Assembly: GCF_001522545.3 (NCBI RefSeq)
Contig: NC_031769.1
Span: 20,071,875-20,135,874 of the forward strand
Reading direction: 5' to 3'
Length of the DNA stretch: 64,000 nt
DNA from: Parus major
Lineage: Eukaryota; Chordata; Aves; Passeriformes; Paridae
In this document: positions 1 through 12,500 of the stretch, in pieces
How positions within the stretch are numbered: position 1 is the first letter of the stretch
How the letters are laid out: the number at the start of each line of letters is the position of its first letter
Translations under genes and position numbers: made by a program
The notes under the pieces: generated by a model
Told to the model about the DNA's origin: nothing
The model's database searches: none
Seen by the model: only the letters and a program-made list of their open reading frames with translations

Positions 1-1277
1 TTAATTGTTCATCACATTTCTTACATATGTGTACATTAATTCAGTTTAAGTTATGTAAGCTTCTTACAGCACCCATTTTGTGAACTGTATTATTCCTCTA
101 ATAGTGAAATTAGTGTTTAGGAGTGCTGCCTTTTCCTTTTAGGTATCAATCTAATATTTTGCTGGGCCAGCTCCAGAAGGAGGGTTGGAATTTTTCAGTT
201 CTGCCTGAGACTTCAGAGTGTAATCTGGTTCTATTTGTACTTTGAAAATTGCACATGCACACAGATAGTTTATTCTGAAGAATATTTCTGTTTTAGCCAA
301 GACCAGAAGGATAATGGCTTTGAAATGATTTTCTGGATGATAAAGAGAAATATCTTCCTGATTAAGGACTGAGTTTACTGAGATGTTATTTGTCAGATTA
401 ATTTGTAATTCATATCATTGGACAGCAGTAACCAGTGGGGTAAGATTCTAGCAACTGCATTCATGCAAAGTAGTGGCTTCATGAAAAAAGTCTGTTGATG
501 GTGATAATTCTGGTTGTGTAAGAAAGCATATGTCATTGAATGTTCTAAGATTGAAAAGAAATCTCTGTAGAGTGGTGCTGATCTATAAAAATGAATTAGT
601 ACAAACCTACGATGTATGCAGGAAACATTTCAGATTTTTTTTCTTTATAATACGATGAAAAGAAAAATCTGTGTGACTGATTAATTTAGATACATGCTAA
701 AGCTCACTAAAGCTCTTCTACAAAGCTTTTATTTTTATTTTTAATGAGCTAATACAAGTATAAGCTGGGGAAACAGGCATGGAATCATTATCATTTTTGT
801 AACCTACATAATCTGTCCAGTTTAGTGTTACAAAATTGGTTCCAAAGTTATTCACATGGGGATCAATCCTGCTAAATGGTGAACAAAGAGGCTTTAATTC
901 ATAGAAATAATTTAATATATTCAGTGCAAAATAGCAGGGTATTCCCAGAAACCCAGTGGGGGTTTTTTGTTCATTCAGAGCCAAGTATATTCAAAGGCTT
1001 TGCTGGACAAGACCAGAATGCTAAAGACTTTGCAGACTGGGGAGTGGATTTCATTACTGAATGCTTCAATTTTAACCTTGCAGTGAGCTGAGTGATTCCA
1101 GGGGCAGACTTTCATTCCTTAGAGCATCTCTTAGGACACTGCCTCTGTCTGTACGTGATGCTTTTGCAGAATCCCCTTTCAAAACTCAAAGAAAAGTGTC
1201 AGCATTCTGTAGAAAAATGTAACTCAATTGTCAGTCTGCTCTGAGTAATACATTGGTGTTTCTTTATTCTCTCTTAG
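1..1277 (+). other. TRDMT1 intron (partial, upstream of first visible exon)
   Basis: By comparison with human TRDMT1 this is the 3' end of the intron that follows the PPCQ-encoding exon. I looked for PPCQPFT-type coding sequence here and found none. The short ORFs at 718-984 (-) and 876-1091 (+) overlap each other and resemble no family I know. The acceptor is at 1276-1277, after a T-rich tract. Confidence 0.75.
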
Positions 1278-1349
1278 AATTGGCCTGCAAGGTGATGTGT
1301 CCGATCCACGGACGAAGAGCTTTCTTTATATCCTTGATATTCTCCCAAG
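1278..1349 (+). CDS. TRDMT1: TRDMT1 coding exon (residues ~84-108)
   Basis: The exon starts with the third base of an Arg codon and ends with AG of another Arg codon before a GTACAA donor. It encodes IGLQGDVSDPRTKSF and then LYILDILPR, matching the human segment just after the catalytic loop (I-G-R-Q-G-D ... ILDILPR). 72 nt; the flanks read CTCTTAG and AAG/GTACAA. This is the first TRDMT1 exon in the window. Confidence 0.95.
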
Positions 1350-4300
1350 GTACAAATGAACTTCTGTTTCCATTGTAAAGCCCCTTTTGTAACTAAGGCT
1401 TTGTTGTAACTAGGTCTTCTATATTTCTGTCAGACAAGACATCTGTAATGTTTTAGAGGGATACTTCTAGTGTTGTGTTGTATTCTGGGTTTTTATATGT
1501 TTTTTATATATTTATATATGGTTACATATGATCATATGTAACTTACAAATACTTGTATTTTACTAATGCTGTAATCACCTCATTGTTGCTGTGTATGCTT
1601 TTGTTGTCTGGTTTCTGCATGTCAGTTTAAACTGTGCCTAGATGATAAATGAGAAGAAAGAGTTCTTTTCAGTTAAACATCAAATTTGCATAGATTTTAC
1701 ATAGAAGCAATAGGTAATGTAATAGTTTGTATATTAGTCTCATGGAAACATGTCAAGTTTTTAAAATACTGGGTTCCAAAAGCTTAGATTCAACATATAG
1801 TTATCTTTTGAAGAGTTACCATTTGAAAGTTGGTTTAAATATGTTATTGACTGTACAATGTTAGTCATCTTGCAATGTCTTCCATTCTTTCTTGAAATCT
1901 CTGTCCTTTTTGGTGCTGCTAGGTATCTTGGGGAAAATTGTGTATTTTTGGTTGTAGCACAATGTCTTGTTTGGGGTAGTAATACTAAGGAATTGGAATA
2001 GTACTGTATTGTCTGAATAGAGTCTTTGTATTAATCAGTCATTTTTTGCCTGGTCAGATCCAGTTCCTAATAAAAAAGCCTTGATTATCTGTATTAATGG
2101 CAGTCTTGTGTCACCTGGAGACTAGGACAGCTCTTCCCTGTGTATTCCTCCATCAGTTCATCTTGCTGTAAGGATTGGAGAAGGACAGATGAATGTTTGG
2201 TATCTCTATTTTTTTAATTTTTTTTTTAATTTTTTTTTTAATGAGTGCCTTCAACACAAAAGGAAGCCAATACCAAAAAGCCTTTCTTTCAAACTGCTGT
2301 TATCACTGGGAGAAAAGGGTCTTCATCCTTGTTCTAGAAACTTCATGCAGCCAACAACCTGAAATGGAACTGTGTCTATGCCCTTGCCATGAGCAGAGAG
2401 AGAACAATGCCATGTATGGCTGAGTGGCTTGGCAAGGCCATACATAAGAAATCTGTGTCAGAGAACACAGAACAAACCACAGATATCGTAGCCCAGTAAG
2501 TTAGGCAATTCCTTGGTTATTACTACTCCCTTGCTTCTGTCAGACACACAAAATTAGGTGGAGAACATGGGTTGTTTAGAAGTTGCAAAGGATGTCTTTT
2601 GTGGAGTAAGAAATGTAACACAGGTTTCTAACTGATTGTTAAAATGATAAATAAATAAAAGGTAGTTACTGACTAAGTTAATAATTTGTCAGAATAATAG
2701 TGCTTTCTATATCCTTAAAGGCATCCTGACCTGGGGATTCCTTTCCATTAAACAGACATGGTTAAGAGGCTGGCTGCTTTTGGACATTATAGCGCATGAA
2801 TATGAAAATGTTGCTTCCCGGTTGCTGTGGGCTTAGATGCATGAACAGCAGAAGTTTTTCCTTCTCAAAACCAGAGCTTTAGACACTCCAGGACCTTTAT
2901 TTTTATCATGACGATGCAAAAGACCTGGGCTTGGCTGTCTCACTTTTATCTCAGTATTCCAGGAGACACTGCTAATGTCCCTTATCTCCTTGGGGAGGGT
3001 TCTTAAAGTAGCACCTACTCCAAGTAGTCACTAGAAGGTTCACCATGATGGCTTCTGTAGAGTTTCTCAATTCCAGTGGATTTGTGTTTTACTAAGATAG
3101 TACTTATGTGTTTTTTGAATACGATACATTTGTGAGACATTGAGTATGGAGTACTTCAGCCCCAAAAAAGGAAATTCTTAATATAGGAATTATGTCTTTA
3201 CATTTTAAATTGATATGGTATGCATGCAGTTTATGAAAAGTGTGAAATAATTTCTCATCCCTTGGATGTACTTACCTTTTGTTCAGCCTTTTATAATGAA
3301 ATATTGCTGAAATGAGGTTCAGAGGTAGCCTGGGATGACAAATATTAGAGATAAAGGAAAGGATAATTTTAAGATGTGAAAAGGCCTAGGAAATCCTTGA
3401 AGCATTCAGCCAGCAAACAAAGTCCAATTCAAATGGTCCAGATACTGTCTGTTTATTGTGTCCAAGCCATAACCTGGCAAAATTCAATGCTAAAACATCA
3501 AAGTGCTGCTTTTACAGAAACATTTTTAATGTTAATACCTTGCCAACTACTTAACACTTCCTTGTTGTACAGTGATTATTTGCCTTGTGATCTGTCGATC
3601 CCCTATGAGTGCTTGCATTTCAGGCTGTGCTCTGGATTCATTGCTGAAAAAGAAGTTTCATAGTAGTCAATGATGAGGAGTGTGGGTAGACATACCAACA
3701 GATATATTCTCCATTCCTTTGCAAAGAATTTGGCTGCTGCTGCTTTTTTCAGCTTAGTATTATTTTTTCACTATTATTTTTAGTATTTTTATATTTGACT
3801 TATTTTCTTGCACGTTTTCCAGTTTCTTGTGAAATGCATTGGTTCTTTTATTCATGTGATGACTTTAATTGGTGGTAATTAAAAATGTGCTGAAACAAAT
3901 TCTGCTATGATTCGTTCCAGTGGAAGTCCAAAGTCACTAACTTCAATAAGTATGAACCTGCTGTCTGGGGGCATTAATATCCTACTTCTGTATGTTGTTC
4001 TGAGATCCTCCCAGTGTGTGAGAGACATTCTGTGTCTACAATGGCCTTACTACAGTGCTACAGAATGTTCCCAGAGACTTGAATCTGAATCAGTCTGAAT
4101 CATGCTTCTAAATTGTTGGGACGATTGTTAGAGCTGCTGGCACAGTTTGGGCATGTCAATTTCTCCAGAGATTTAATATGCTGTTCTTGGAATGTGCCTA
4201 TTTCCAGACCTTTGTACAGATCTTGCTAAAGCTGAGACACCTCCTTCCCTTCCCCCCATCAAAATAAACAAGTCAAGTTTAGAAAGTTGAGAATATCTGC

Positions 4301-4773
4301 AGTTTGAACTCTAATTATGTTGTGTTTCTTGAATCAGTTAAATTAATACTGGTTCTGATGTGTTATCAGTAAGGTTTGTGTGACATTTTGACATTGATTT
4401 TGGGTACAAGCACTTGAAAACAACAGTTTTATGGCTAAGTAGCAATTTGTGTTCCCCCAACAGTTATATTTCCTATTACATACTGAATCTGTTGAATAAT
4501 ATTGTGCTTTAGGAAATGAACAGTGTTAAACATTTTCAAAAGTACATGCATGGAGTACAAGAGGGTACAGCCGTTCATCCAAATATAGGTGGGATTTGTG
4601 GTTTTCACCAGCAATCTGCATTTTTAATATGGCTGGTTTTTAAAGGATGCTAAACTTTAACAGCTAGCATGATGTGGAAATACTTTGATCTTTCTCCTAG
4701 CTAAACAGATCAGTGGATGAATATAATGTACGTTACAACTTGTTACTCTGATTTGCTTTTTTTTTCCTTGTAG
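1350..4773 (+). other. TRDMT1 intron, 3.4 kb
   Basis: AT-rich intron. It holds a T-rich tandem stretch at 2206-2241 (runs of 6-11 T separated by AA) and several short ORFs (2193-2423, 3376-3663, 3907-4098) with no recognisable domain. I recognise no mobile element in it. Confidence 0.7.
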
Positions 4774-4839
4774 GCTTCAGAAGCTTCCAAAATACCTACT
4801 TTTAGAAAACGTTAAAGGATTTGAATCCTCTTCTGCAAG
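4774..4839 (+). CDS. TRDMT1: TRDMT1 coding exon with ENV motif
   Basis: 66 nt, entering and leaving inside Arg codons. It encodes LQKLPKYLLLENVKGFE and a short variable SSSA tail. ENV is conserved motif VI of cytosine-5 methyltransferases; its glutamate contacts the target cytosine. The acceptor follows a T-rich tract ending CCTTGTAG; the donor is AAG/GTAAAC. Confidence 0.96.
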
Positions 4840-6257
4840 GTAAACTCTAGTTAATATATGCAGATTTTAGTTTGCAAAAAGGTTTCTATTCTAGAAGGAG
4901 AAGTGATTTATTCTTTAGAAGGGATTTTTATTTCCTAGCATTGGAGTTAACAAAGTAGTTTGAGATGGGACAGGAATTAAAATCTTAGGTTGTGAAAATA
5001 ACTTGCTAGATAACCTGTTATGTCTCTAAGCAGATAAAATACAACAGTATTTTATTTTTTATTATTATTTGATGTGTATTTCATTTGATTTGATGTTTTC
5101 TTTAGAAAAGGTCAGAATTCGTTTTCAAAGAAAAATAACAAAAAGTGTAACACTCAGAGGTTTCAGGGGATTGTTCATGACAGGATGCCATGATATCTTG
5201 TGTTATGGTCACAGAACAGTCTAGCAGCTTTCTTGAGTATCTTTGTTGATCGTAGATTATCCCTGGGTTCAGGGCTGCCATTAAATGGTCAGAAATACAC
5301 TAAGAAGGTTCTTAGTCTGAAATATGGAAGAGGAAAGGTGTCACTACAGTTACCTAATGACAGCAGGGGCACTCTCCTCTCTTGTGACCCAAGTAGGAGA
5401 AAGAGAGTTGCAATCTTCCTTCTCAGTTCTTGCTGGAATAGAGTGGGGTCTTCCCATGCACTCCTTAAAGCACCAACAGCCACCCTGCATATCATGCTCT
5501 TAATGAATGTGGCAGGCAGCTGGGAGACATTGAAATCAGCTCTCTCACTGGTTCAGTGATCACAGTCCTCTCTTGTAGAGCCCAGGATTCCTTGCCTTGC
5601 TGGCCAGTGCTTGGGACAAGCTGTGCTTCAGAAAACACCTCGGTTAGGACACTGTTTTCTCTTACGACACCTGGGATGCAGTCTCACATGCAGTGCCTGG
5701 TACAGGTCACAGCTCCTGCCTTTTGTATAGTTCCAGCCTAGTGCTGTCTGCATGGAATACAGAAGAAAAGTATTTTTAAGATTCTTTCCCTTACAGTCTC
5801 TTTTTCCATTGTTTATAAAGTAGTCCCACCTCACTTTTATAATCAAAGCCACTGATTTTTGTCATCCCTCAACTTAGCCTTTTTGTTAGGCTTGGCTGGT
5901 GCTGTGTATGTGAGCAAAAGGAAGTAGTGAGTCCCAATAAAGAGACTATCTTGCCCTCTGATTGCTTTCCTTGTTGACACACTACAATTATTCTCCTAGA
6001 GATGGGATGTTTTTTTGAAGAGGCATTTGCACTGTAGTAAGAGTGAGGTGCCATTGAATGTATAATAGTGTGTAACACTGAACTTCGTATGTTATCTCTC
6101 AAATTCAGTAATGGATGATGTATCAATAATTTGCTGTCCAATTATTTCAATGAATGCTTTGGTAAATATGATGTTGCATTTAATCTGTTTTTATTTAGGA
6201 TTAAAAAAGGGGCTAATGGCTATGTGAGGGGAGTAATTGATTTATTATTCCTTTCAG
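4840..6257 (+). other. TRDMT1 intron, 1.4 kb
   Basis: Holds overlapping ORFs on both strands at ~5200-5850 and 5869-6141 (up to 119 codons, on +) in a somewhat GC-richer patch (~5,340-5,740). None shows a known domain or splice-compatible continuation. I see no recognisable repeat. Confidence 0.6.
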
Positions 6258-6327
6258 AAATGAACTTTTGCAAACACTAGCAACATGTGGATTTAAATAT
6301 CAGGAATTTCTCTTGTCTCCAACCTGT
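6258..6327 (+). CDS. TRDMT1: TRDMT1 coding exon (CGFKYQEFLLSP segment)
   Basis: 70 nt; the first base completes an Arg codon and the exon ends in phase 0 before GTGAGT. It encodes NELLQTLATCGFKYQEFLLS followed by PTC, matching human IENCGFQYQEFLLSPTS. Acceptor CCTTTCAG. Confidence 0.95.
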
Positions 6328-7615
6328 GTGAGTACTAAAATTCCTCTAATATTAGTTAATAGTTCAAATTGCACTGAGTCCAAGAAAATTTGAAAATTCT
6401 CTTTTGTATTAAAAAAGAGAGTCATGCCCAAAGCTGAAGATACACTTGAATGAGAAAACCAACTGACATGACTTCTAATTTCTCATACTGGCATATTCGT
6501 ATTGCTGTTTGTGTTCAGATCCTAGTCCCATATTGCTTTGCTGCCATTTGATATTTTTAAGAAGGCATGAATTTACACTGTAACCAGGAAGGTGGTTTTC
6601 CCTGCAGGAGCCTCATTGCTTCAGAAGTGCTGTGCCTCTGGATTTCCCAGCACAGAAAATGTGACTGTTTCTTGTGGGAGGAGGAGCTTTGTTTCCATGT
6701 TACCCTGGCAACTGAAAAAAGTTTGAGAGTGATTTTAGATTGTGCAAGACTAACTGGAATCAGTGAAGTACCATAAATATTTGAGAGATTTGAGCTAATC
6801 GAGTGTATCTTGAAAACCAATTGTGGTAGATTTTTTAGTTGTTAGGTGTCTTATAATTCCTTGTTCAAAAAGGCAAAGAGAGACTTTTTTGCTTTCAACA
6901 GGAAACAGATAGTACCTGTCCCAAGAAATCATGAGGCATGTAAATTTTTCTTCTTGCATCACATAAAATTTTCTTCATATTCAGTTACAGTGAAAGTCAA
7001 AACTATGAGATACAAAGAATAATTGCTCACTTGGTTCTTTGGAAGTACCTAGTTATGGAAGTTACAAGTGTGTAGGTGTTATCAACTAATACCCAGAGAA
7101 TACCCTGGAAAAAAGGAGGCTTCAGGGTGACCTAATTGCAGCCTTCCAGTACTGATGGGAGACTACAAGAAAGACAGAGGGACTTTTTACAAGAGTTTTA
7201 AGTGACAGGACAAGGGGGAAATGGATTCAAACTTAAAGAGTAGTTTTAGATTAGAATCAGGAGGAATTTCTTTGTGATGAGGATGGTGAGGCACTGGAAT
7301 GGGTTGTTTAGAGAAGCTGTGGATGCCCCATCCCTGGAAGTGTTCAAGGCCAGGTTGGATGGGGCTCTCAGCAGCCCGGTCTAGTGCAAGGTGTCCCTGC
7401 CCACAGCAGGGGGCTTGGAACTAGATGACCTTCAAGGTCCCTTCCAACACAAACTATTTTATGAATCTCTGATTCTGTGAATACTGATATCTCTGAAGTC
7501 ACAAAATATGTTATAGTTCTGTTACTGCATGTAATGGCAGACAACTTGTATAATGCTATAGATCACTTTATCTCAACTATCACATGGACTAAAGGCTTCT
7601 GAATTTTGATTACAG
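6328..7615 (+). other. TRDMT1 intron, 1.3 kb, with a CR1 3' end
   Basis: Contains the CR1 fragment listed separately at about 7100-7480. The ORFs at 6557-6820 (-) and 6567-6776 (+) cover the same bases on opposite strands and look like chance reading frames. Confidence 0.75.
7100..7480 (+). mobile_element. CR1 LINE, 5'-truncated 3' end
   Basis: Typical avian CR1 terminus: a GGAGGCTTCAGGGTGACCT-like block, then a TGGATGCCCCATCCCTGGAA block, then GGAACTAGATGACCTTCAAG with GTCCCTTCCAAC, ending in degenerate ATTCTRTG repeats (GAATCTCTGATTCTGTGA). The insertion is in sense with TRDMT1. It carries only the C-terminal ORF2 remnant and 3' UTR and cannot be autonomous. Confidence 0.9.
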
Positions 7616-7699
7616 CTTGGCATTCCCAATTCTAGGCTGCGGTATTTTCTAATTGCGAGGCTTCACCAAGAACCATTTTCCTTTCAAGCTCCTGGTCAA
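7616..7699 (+). CDS. TRDMT1: TRDMT1 coding exon with GIPNSRLRY motif
   Basis: 84 nt, exactly 28 codons, phase 0 at both ends. It encodes LGIPNSRLRYFLIARL, then HQEPFSFQAPGQ. NSRLRY corresponds to motif VIII, whose arginines help bind the target base. Acceptor TTACAG; donor CAA/GTGAGT. Confidence 0.97.
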
Positions 7700-8196
7700 G
7701 TGAGTCTATTCATGTTACTTGAATTTATTCATTTCATGAAGATTGAGGGTAAAATTTTCAGTTTGTGTTGACAAATGGAGAAGAAGAATTAGTACTTCAA
7801 CAGAAAAGTTAAATTCTGTGTGCTTTTTCCAGCCTGGATATTGAGCTTTGTAAGGACTGATGTGCATGTCTGTTGCTTAGATGGCTTTAAACAGTTGGGA
7901 GATGTGTTTTCTAGCCTGGTGGTGGGCTAGAAAACAGGTCATACTGCTACCTTTTTTACACACTTGGAAAGCTCTTTTTGCAAATGCAGTTATTTGAGGT
8001 TGTTCTGACATCATTGCCAATAGATCAATAAATCTCAATGCTATTGTGTTTGAAAACCTCTTGAAAATAACATCTAAAGGTTACTTGCTTTATTCTGAAC
8101 ATATCTGAAGGAATTTTTACTCACTGTATGGTTGGCTGTCAAGTTGTTTATTAAATACAGTTCTTTAATTTTATTTTTGTCACAATTTCCTCTTAG
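7700..8196 (+). other. TRDMT1 intron, 0.5 kb
   Basis: Short AT-rich intron with a T-rich acceptor tract ending CCTCTTAG. Nothing else recognised. Confidence 0.7.
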
Positions 8197-8567
8197 ATAT
8201 TGACAAGATTCCCAGATCAGGATCCAGAAGATTTACTCAGTGAAGAGGTTGCTGACAAAGTGGGTGAAACCTGTTCTTCTTTGTCTTCTGAAAAGAAGAA
8301 TCTGCATCCAAACATTGATCCAGATTGTAGCAGCAAGGAGAGTTTACCGAAAAAGGCCTTTCTATTTAAGCTTGAAACAGTAGAAGAAATGCAAAGGAAA
8401 CATAATCAGGATAATGATTCCTCTATTCAAATGCTGAAAGACTTCTTGGAAGAGGAAAATGAAGAAATGACTCGGTATTTTTTATCGCCAAAGTCCTTAC
8501 TGCGCTATGCTTTCTTGTTAGACATTGTTAAACCCACCTGCCGGAGATCCACGTGTTTTACAAAAGG
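8197..8567 (+). CDS. TRDMT1: TRDMT1 largest visible exon (variable linker and CFT motif)
   Basis: 371 nt. The first ~60 codons encode a poorly conserved, acidic and serine-rich linker, which in DNMT2 proteins is the disordered insertion before the target-recognition region. The rest is conserved: FLFKLETVEEMQRKH, MLKDFLEEEN, PKSLLRYAFLLDIVKPTCRR and then STCFTKG. CFT is the DNMT2-specific signature. The exon ends with GG of a Gly codon before GTAAGT. Confidence 0.97.
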
Positions 8568-11500
8568 GTAAGTTGCCAAGAAAATGTCTTGCTAAATCAC
8601 GTCCTGAAATTTTAAGTGTATTTTCTCTCTTATGTCCTGTAAAATCACAGAGAGGTGTTTCATCAAAAAATCCTAGGCCTTTGAAAGAAATTTCCATATA
8701 TAGCGTGCTTGTTGGTCCAGTGGAATGCCTGCATGAGAATCTGTCTGGCAGAACATCATGTGCCTACTCCAAAAAGGCATTCACAAAAGACAGTTCCCAT
8801 TGTTGTTGACCTTCACAGAAGCTTAATTACCCCTGCGGAAATATGGTTCCAGTAGACTGGTATAGTGCTGATTCATTAATGAATTTCTTTATATTGCTCA
8901 ATGAAGTTACAAAGTGTCATGCATGACAGATCCATTGCTCATTAAATCTGTCTCCACTGTACATTTTATTGATTTCTTGGATTTTTCAGCTATGTAGATC
9001 AGAATAGCTGTGGATTGTCATGAAACCAGTTAGGTTGTTGCGTTAAAATCATATTTGATGGAGCAGAACATTGGTGCTTTTCTGTCTGTGGTTTGTACCT
9101 TGCAAATTTAAGTTTGACTTCTGGAAGTTGGTGAGTGTTCTGGAATTCCGTGGACAGCCGGTGAGGAGCTTTTCCACTGAATGCATTTGTATTGAAACAT
9201 TCCAGTTGGACCCTGCAAATTTGTGAGACTTTTTAATGCTGATAAATTTTTCCAATTGGATTTGTTTTTTGAATTTGCTGAGTGTTTCAATAAAATGGCT
9301 TGGATAATGAGTTAAAGCTAATTGTAACTTTTTTTTTTTAATTAGTAGTAATTAGAGTGCCAGATTGACAGAATTCCTGCAGATTTTTTTTTATTTTTAT
9401 TTTTAACTTTTAGACAATAAAGAAGAAAAATCATTTCAAAAGTTGGAAATTTGTGCAATGGGAAAGGCCTTCTCTCAGCTCTCATTGATATATATGTATG
9501 TGTCTTTTCTGCCCTCACTCTTTTGAGTTGAGGAGAGTCAGCAGCTCATGGAATCTCTTTCTTAAGTAGTCAAAAAAACCCTTTAGCCAGAATGGTGTCT
9601 GATGTGTCTTACGTATGCCTTACGTGTCATTGAAAGTAACTAGCCACTTGTGATTTCAATAGAATACGTCATGGTAGTTTGTAGTCATGGTTATCAAAAT
9701 CACACTGAAGGAGGCTCCTGAATAGTTCATATCAAGTCTCTGTACACAGCAGTGGAAATCTGACACCAGGGCAACATGACTCTTAACCCTCTGCTGATAG
9801 GGAGGTACTTGTGGTGGTAACTCTGTCTGATTTACCATCTTTGTTCTGTATTTCAAGAGCCTTTGGGAAGGAAGGTTGCCAGCATGGTTCTCAATGTAAT
9901 CATCTCGTTTACAGCTCTGTACTAAGAGAAGGTTTATAATTACATTTCATTAAAGTCACTTTCTGAGGCCAAGAATAAGTCCCTGCTGTATCTGTTCCAG
10001 AAGTTCTGCTTTCATGTTTCTCTGAAACATGAGATCTAGGAAAAAGACCCCTGAATGGGGTGGAACAGCCCTCCAGGTAATACAGAGAATTCCTCTGCTG
10101 CTGTGCCTGTCTGGTGTCTTTTTTGTAAGTTGCATTTGAGAATGGGAGAAAATTTTCCTTCTTTTCACTTTGGTTTTCAGGTATTTCTAGCAAGGTTCAT
10201 GTGACTGAAATAATCTGGTTATGGCTCCTCTAGTCCTTACTGATTTTTGCTATACCAGTATATCTTTTGAAAAGCTTTGGTGGAGCAAAATGTAATGGCC
10301 TACAATGTGTGAGAGATCAAGGAGGTAATTCTGTGTGCCCTTCTGACACTGAATTCCTTGGCACTTAGTGAATGATTGCTGAGTTCAGTGAGACTACCAA
10401 CACCATGGTTTCTCTTGGGAGTATGTTTGTGGCAGATGAAATTTTGAAAGGAAATTGACTATTTTAAAGGACAGAGAAAATGAAAATTATATCTAACTTC
10501 TCTAGATACAATTGTTCTGGACATAGTTAATATTTTTGATACGCTATTGACATGAGAAGCGATACCTTTCAAAATAGTGCAGATATCAATTACAGAAGAG
10601 CTTTCTCACTTTGTGGAAATTACTTTGTGTCAGTCATAATATATGACACAATATACCCAGAAAAAATACATGTATGAAATGAGATTTTTTTTTTTTCAAA
10701 GCTTACAGAAATAAAAGAGGGAGAGAATCTTGAATCAGATGAAAATTGAAGGCTAATTTCTTAAGCCAACTTCTTTCATTATCACTTGCAAAGAAATATC
10801 AGAAAATCAATACATCATTTTTTTACTGTGACAAAATTTAATTATGTTAATAAATATTGTCCTGGGTCTAAGGTAGGAATGTTAACTTTACCATGGTCAG
10901 CAGCTTCAATAATAATTAATGACAATCCAGCTAACATTACATTAGCCATATGCCCACATTTGTATTAAAAACACACACACAGCCATCAAAGCACATGGAC
11001 ACCAACTGGACTTTTTGGGGGGGGCAGGGGGGAGGAGTTCTGTACTCTAATGCAAGTTATTTAGACAGGAGTATTTATTTCTCCCAATAAAACTCTTCAA
11101 TACCACTTTGAATTTTATCCCATTTATTTATTTTGCCTCAGTTATATTAAACTGCACTATTACCAGATGCTATATAAGAGGAAGAGGATGAGGATTCCTC
11201 AGTGCTGTGTGTGTTATATTATTAAACTTTGTGTTTGGGGAATTTGCAGAATGCAGCTAACCCATTAAAGGTGATGTATTTACAAAACAGTTAAGTTCTA
11301 TGTGTATTTAATCTGTAACAGTGTTTAGGTCTTCTGATCTCGAGGAAGATTTCTAACCACTTTGTTTTAAAATGGGTGCTGTTCTGGCAGATCTAATTGT
11401 AGTTTTTTCAGCTGAGATGAAATACTCAAGATTGAGCCATGCTGGGTCATTGTGTCTGTGCTGAAGGAAGAGTATTCTTTTATTCACTGTGGAATTAGAG

Positions 11501-12442
11501 AGGCTTGAAGCATAACTTGTGCCATACTTTAAGAATGGGTCCCAAGTGGAACAAAATACCTTTATAATTGTCTTTACAGTTGTACAGATTAAGCTAGAGA
11601 AGAGTGTCTGTTAATGATTGATGCAGACCACATCCCTCTAAGGCAGGGGATCTTCTGAAGTTGTTCCACAGGGCAAAGCCATCTGTTGTCTTGACTCACT
11701 CTTTCTGTTCAGAATGTTCAAATTGCCATATTTAAACCAACAGAGCATGTTTCTGAGAGCCCATAATTATATTTAAATGATAGCCTTGAAGAGACTACAG
11801 AGTAAACATCTTAAGCAATCAACCACCAAACATGCAGAACAGCTATCATAGGTTTCAGAATGCAAGCTTACTTACTGTTTACTTGGATTTAATTTTTTTC
11901 TTCTTTCTTTCTTCTACTGCTCTGCATAGATGCCTGGCCATCTCCCTTCCTTCAGTGGAAAATCCACAAGGAAGCAGAAGTTAAACCTGACTGAAGGACT
12001 TTGTTCCTAATGCTTTGATGTGAAAGTTGGAGGCTCACACTAGTGGTCCTCCTTTTAATAAGGAGATCTGATTTGAACCCCTGGGGCCATTTGACCTTTA
12101 ATGCATTTTTCCTTAATGTAAAATTGATTTAGGCAATGTAGATGTTGGTTTTTGGTGGTCCTGTGCTTGAATTCCTTGGCTGTATGTAGTTGCCATGCAT
12201 AAGACACTAGTGTGGATAAACCCTTGAGCACTGAGGGCAGACTCATCCCCAGAGAACACATTCAGAGGGTACTGCACTCCAGAGGTTAGCAGAGTTTATA
12301 ACAAGGCTTTCTGCTTTATCTGTCCAGGAGGCTGTTTGATCATCAAGGCAAAGGAACCCAGATAACCTCCCTGTGTCTTTGCAGTTGTCAATGCTATGAA
12401 ATCCTGTGAAAATATTAATTTAAGATTGTTGTTGTTGTTAAG
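8568..12442 (+). other. TRDMT1 intron, 3.9 kb
   Basis: The overlapping ORFs at 8525-8809 (running out of the exon), 9049-9290 (-) and 9909-10193 (-) are unrelated to the gene. A G-rich run lies near 11,018-11,034. No mobile element was recognised. The 3' end carries a GTT triplet run just before the acceptor. Confidence 0.65.
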
Positions 12443-12500
12443 GTATGGACACTATGTAGAAGGAACTGGCTCAGTTCTGCAGACAGCAGTAGATGTACAG
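12443..12500 (+). CDS. TRDMT1: TRDMT1 58-nt exon (YxxYxxGTGS)
   Basis: The first base completes Gly; the exon then encodes YGHYVEGTGSVLQTAVDVQ, matching human GYGSYIEGTGSVLQTAEDVQ. The YxxY follows the CFT motif across the junction. The acceptor is an uncommon AAG after a G-interrupted GTTGTTGTT tract, and the exon itself begins GTATGG, so recognition may be weak. The donor CAG/GTAAGT is strong. Confidence 0.95.

Noticed and set aside
876..1091. ORF upstream of the first TRDMT1 exon, as a possible earlier exon
   Set aside because: Its product shares nothing with the TRDMT1 N-terminus (no PPCQ or LELYSG-type motif) and it overlaps an antisense ORF of the same size.
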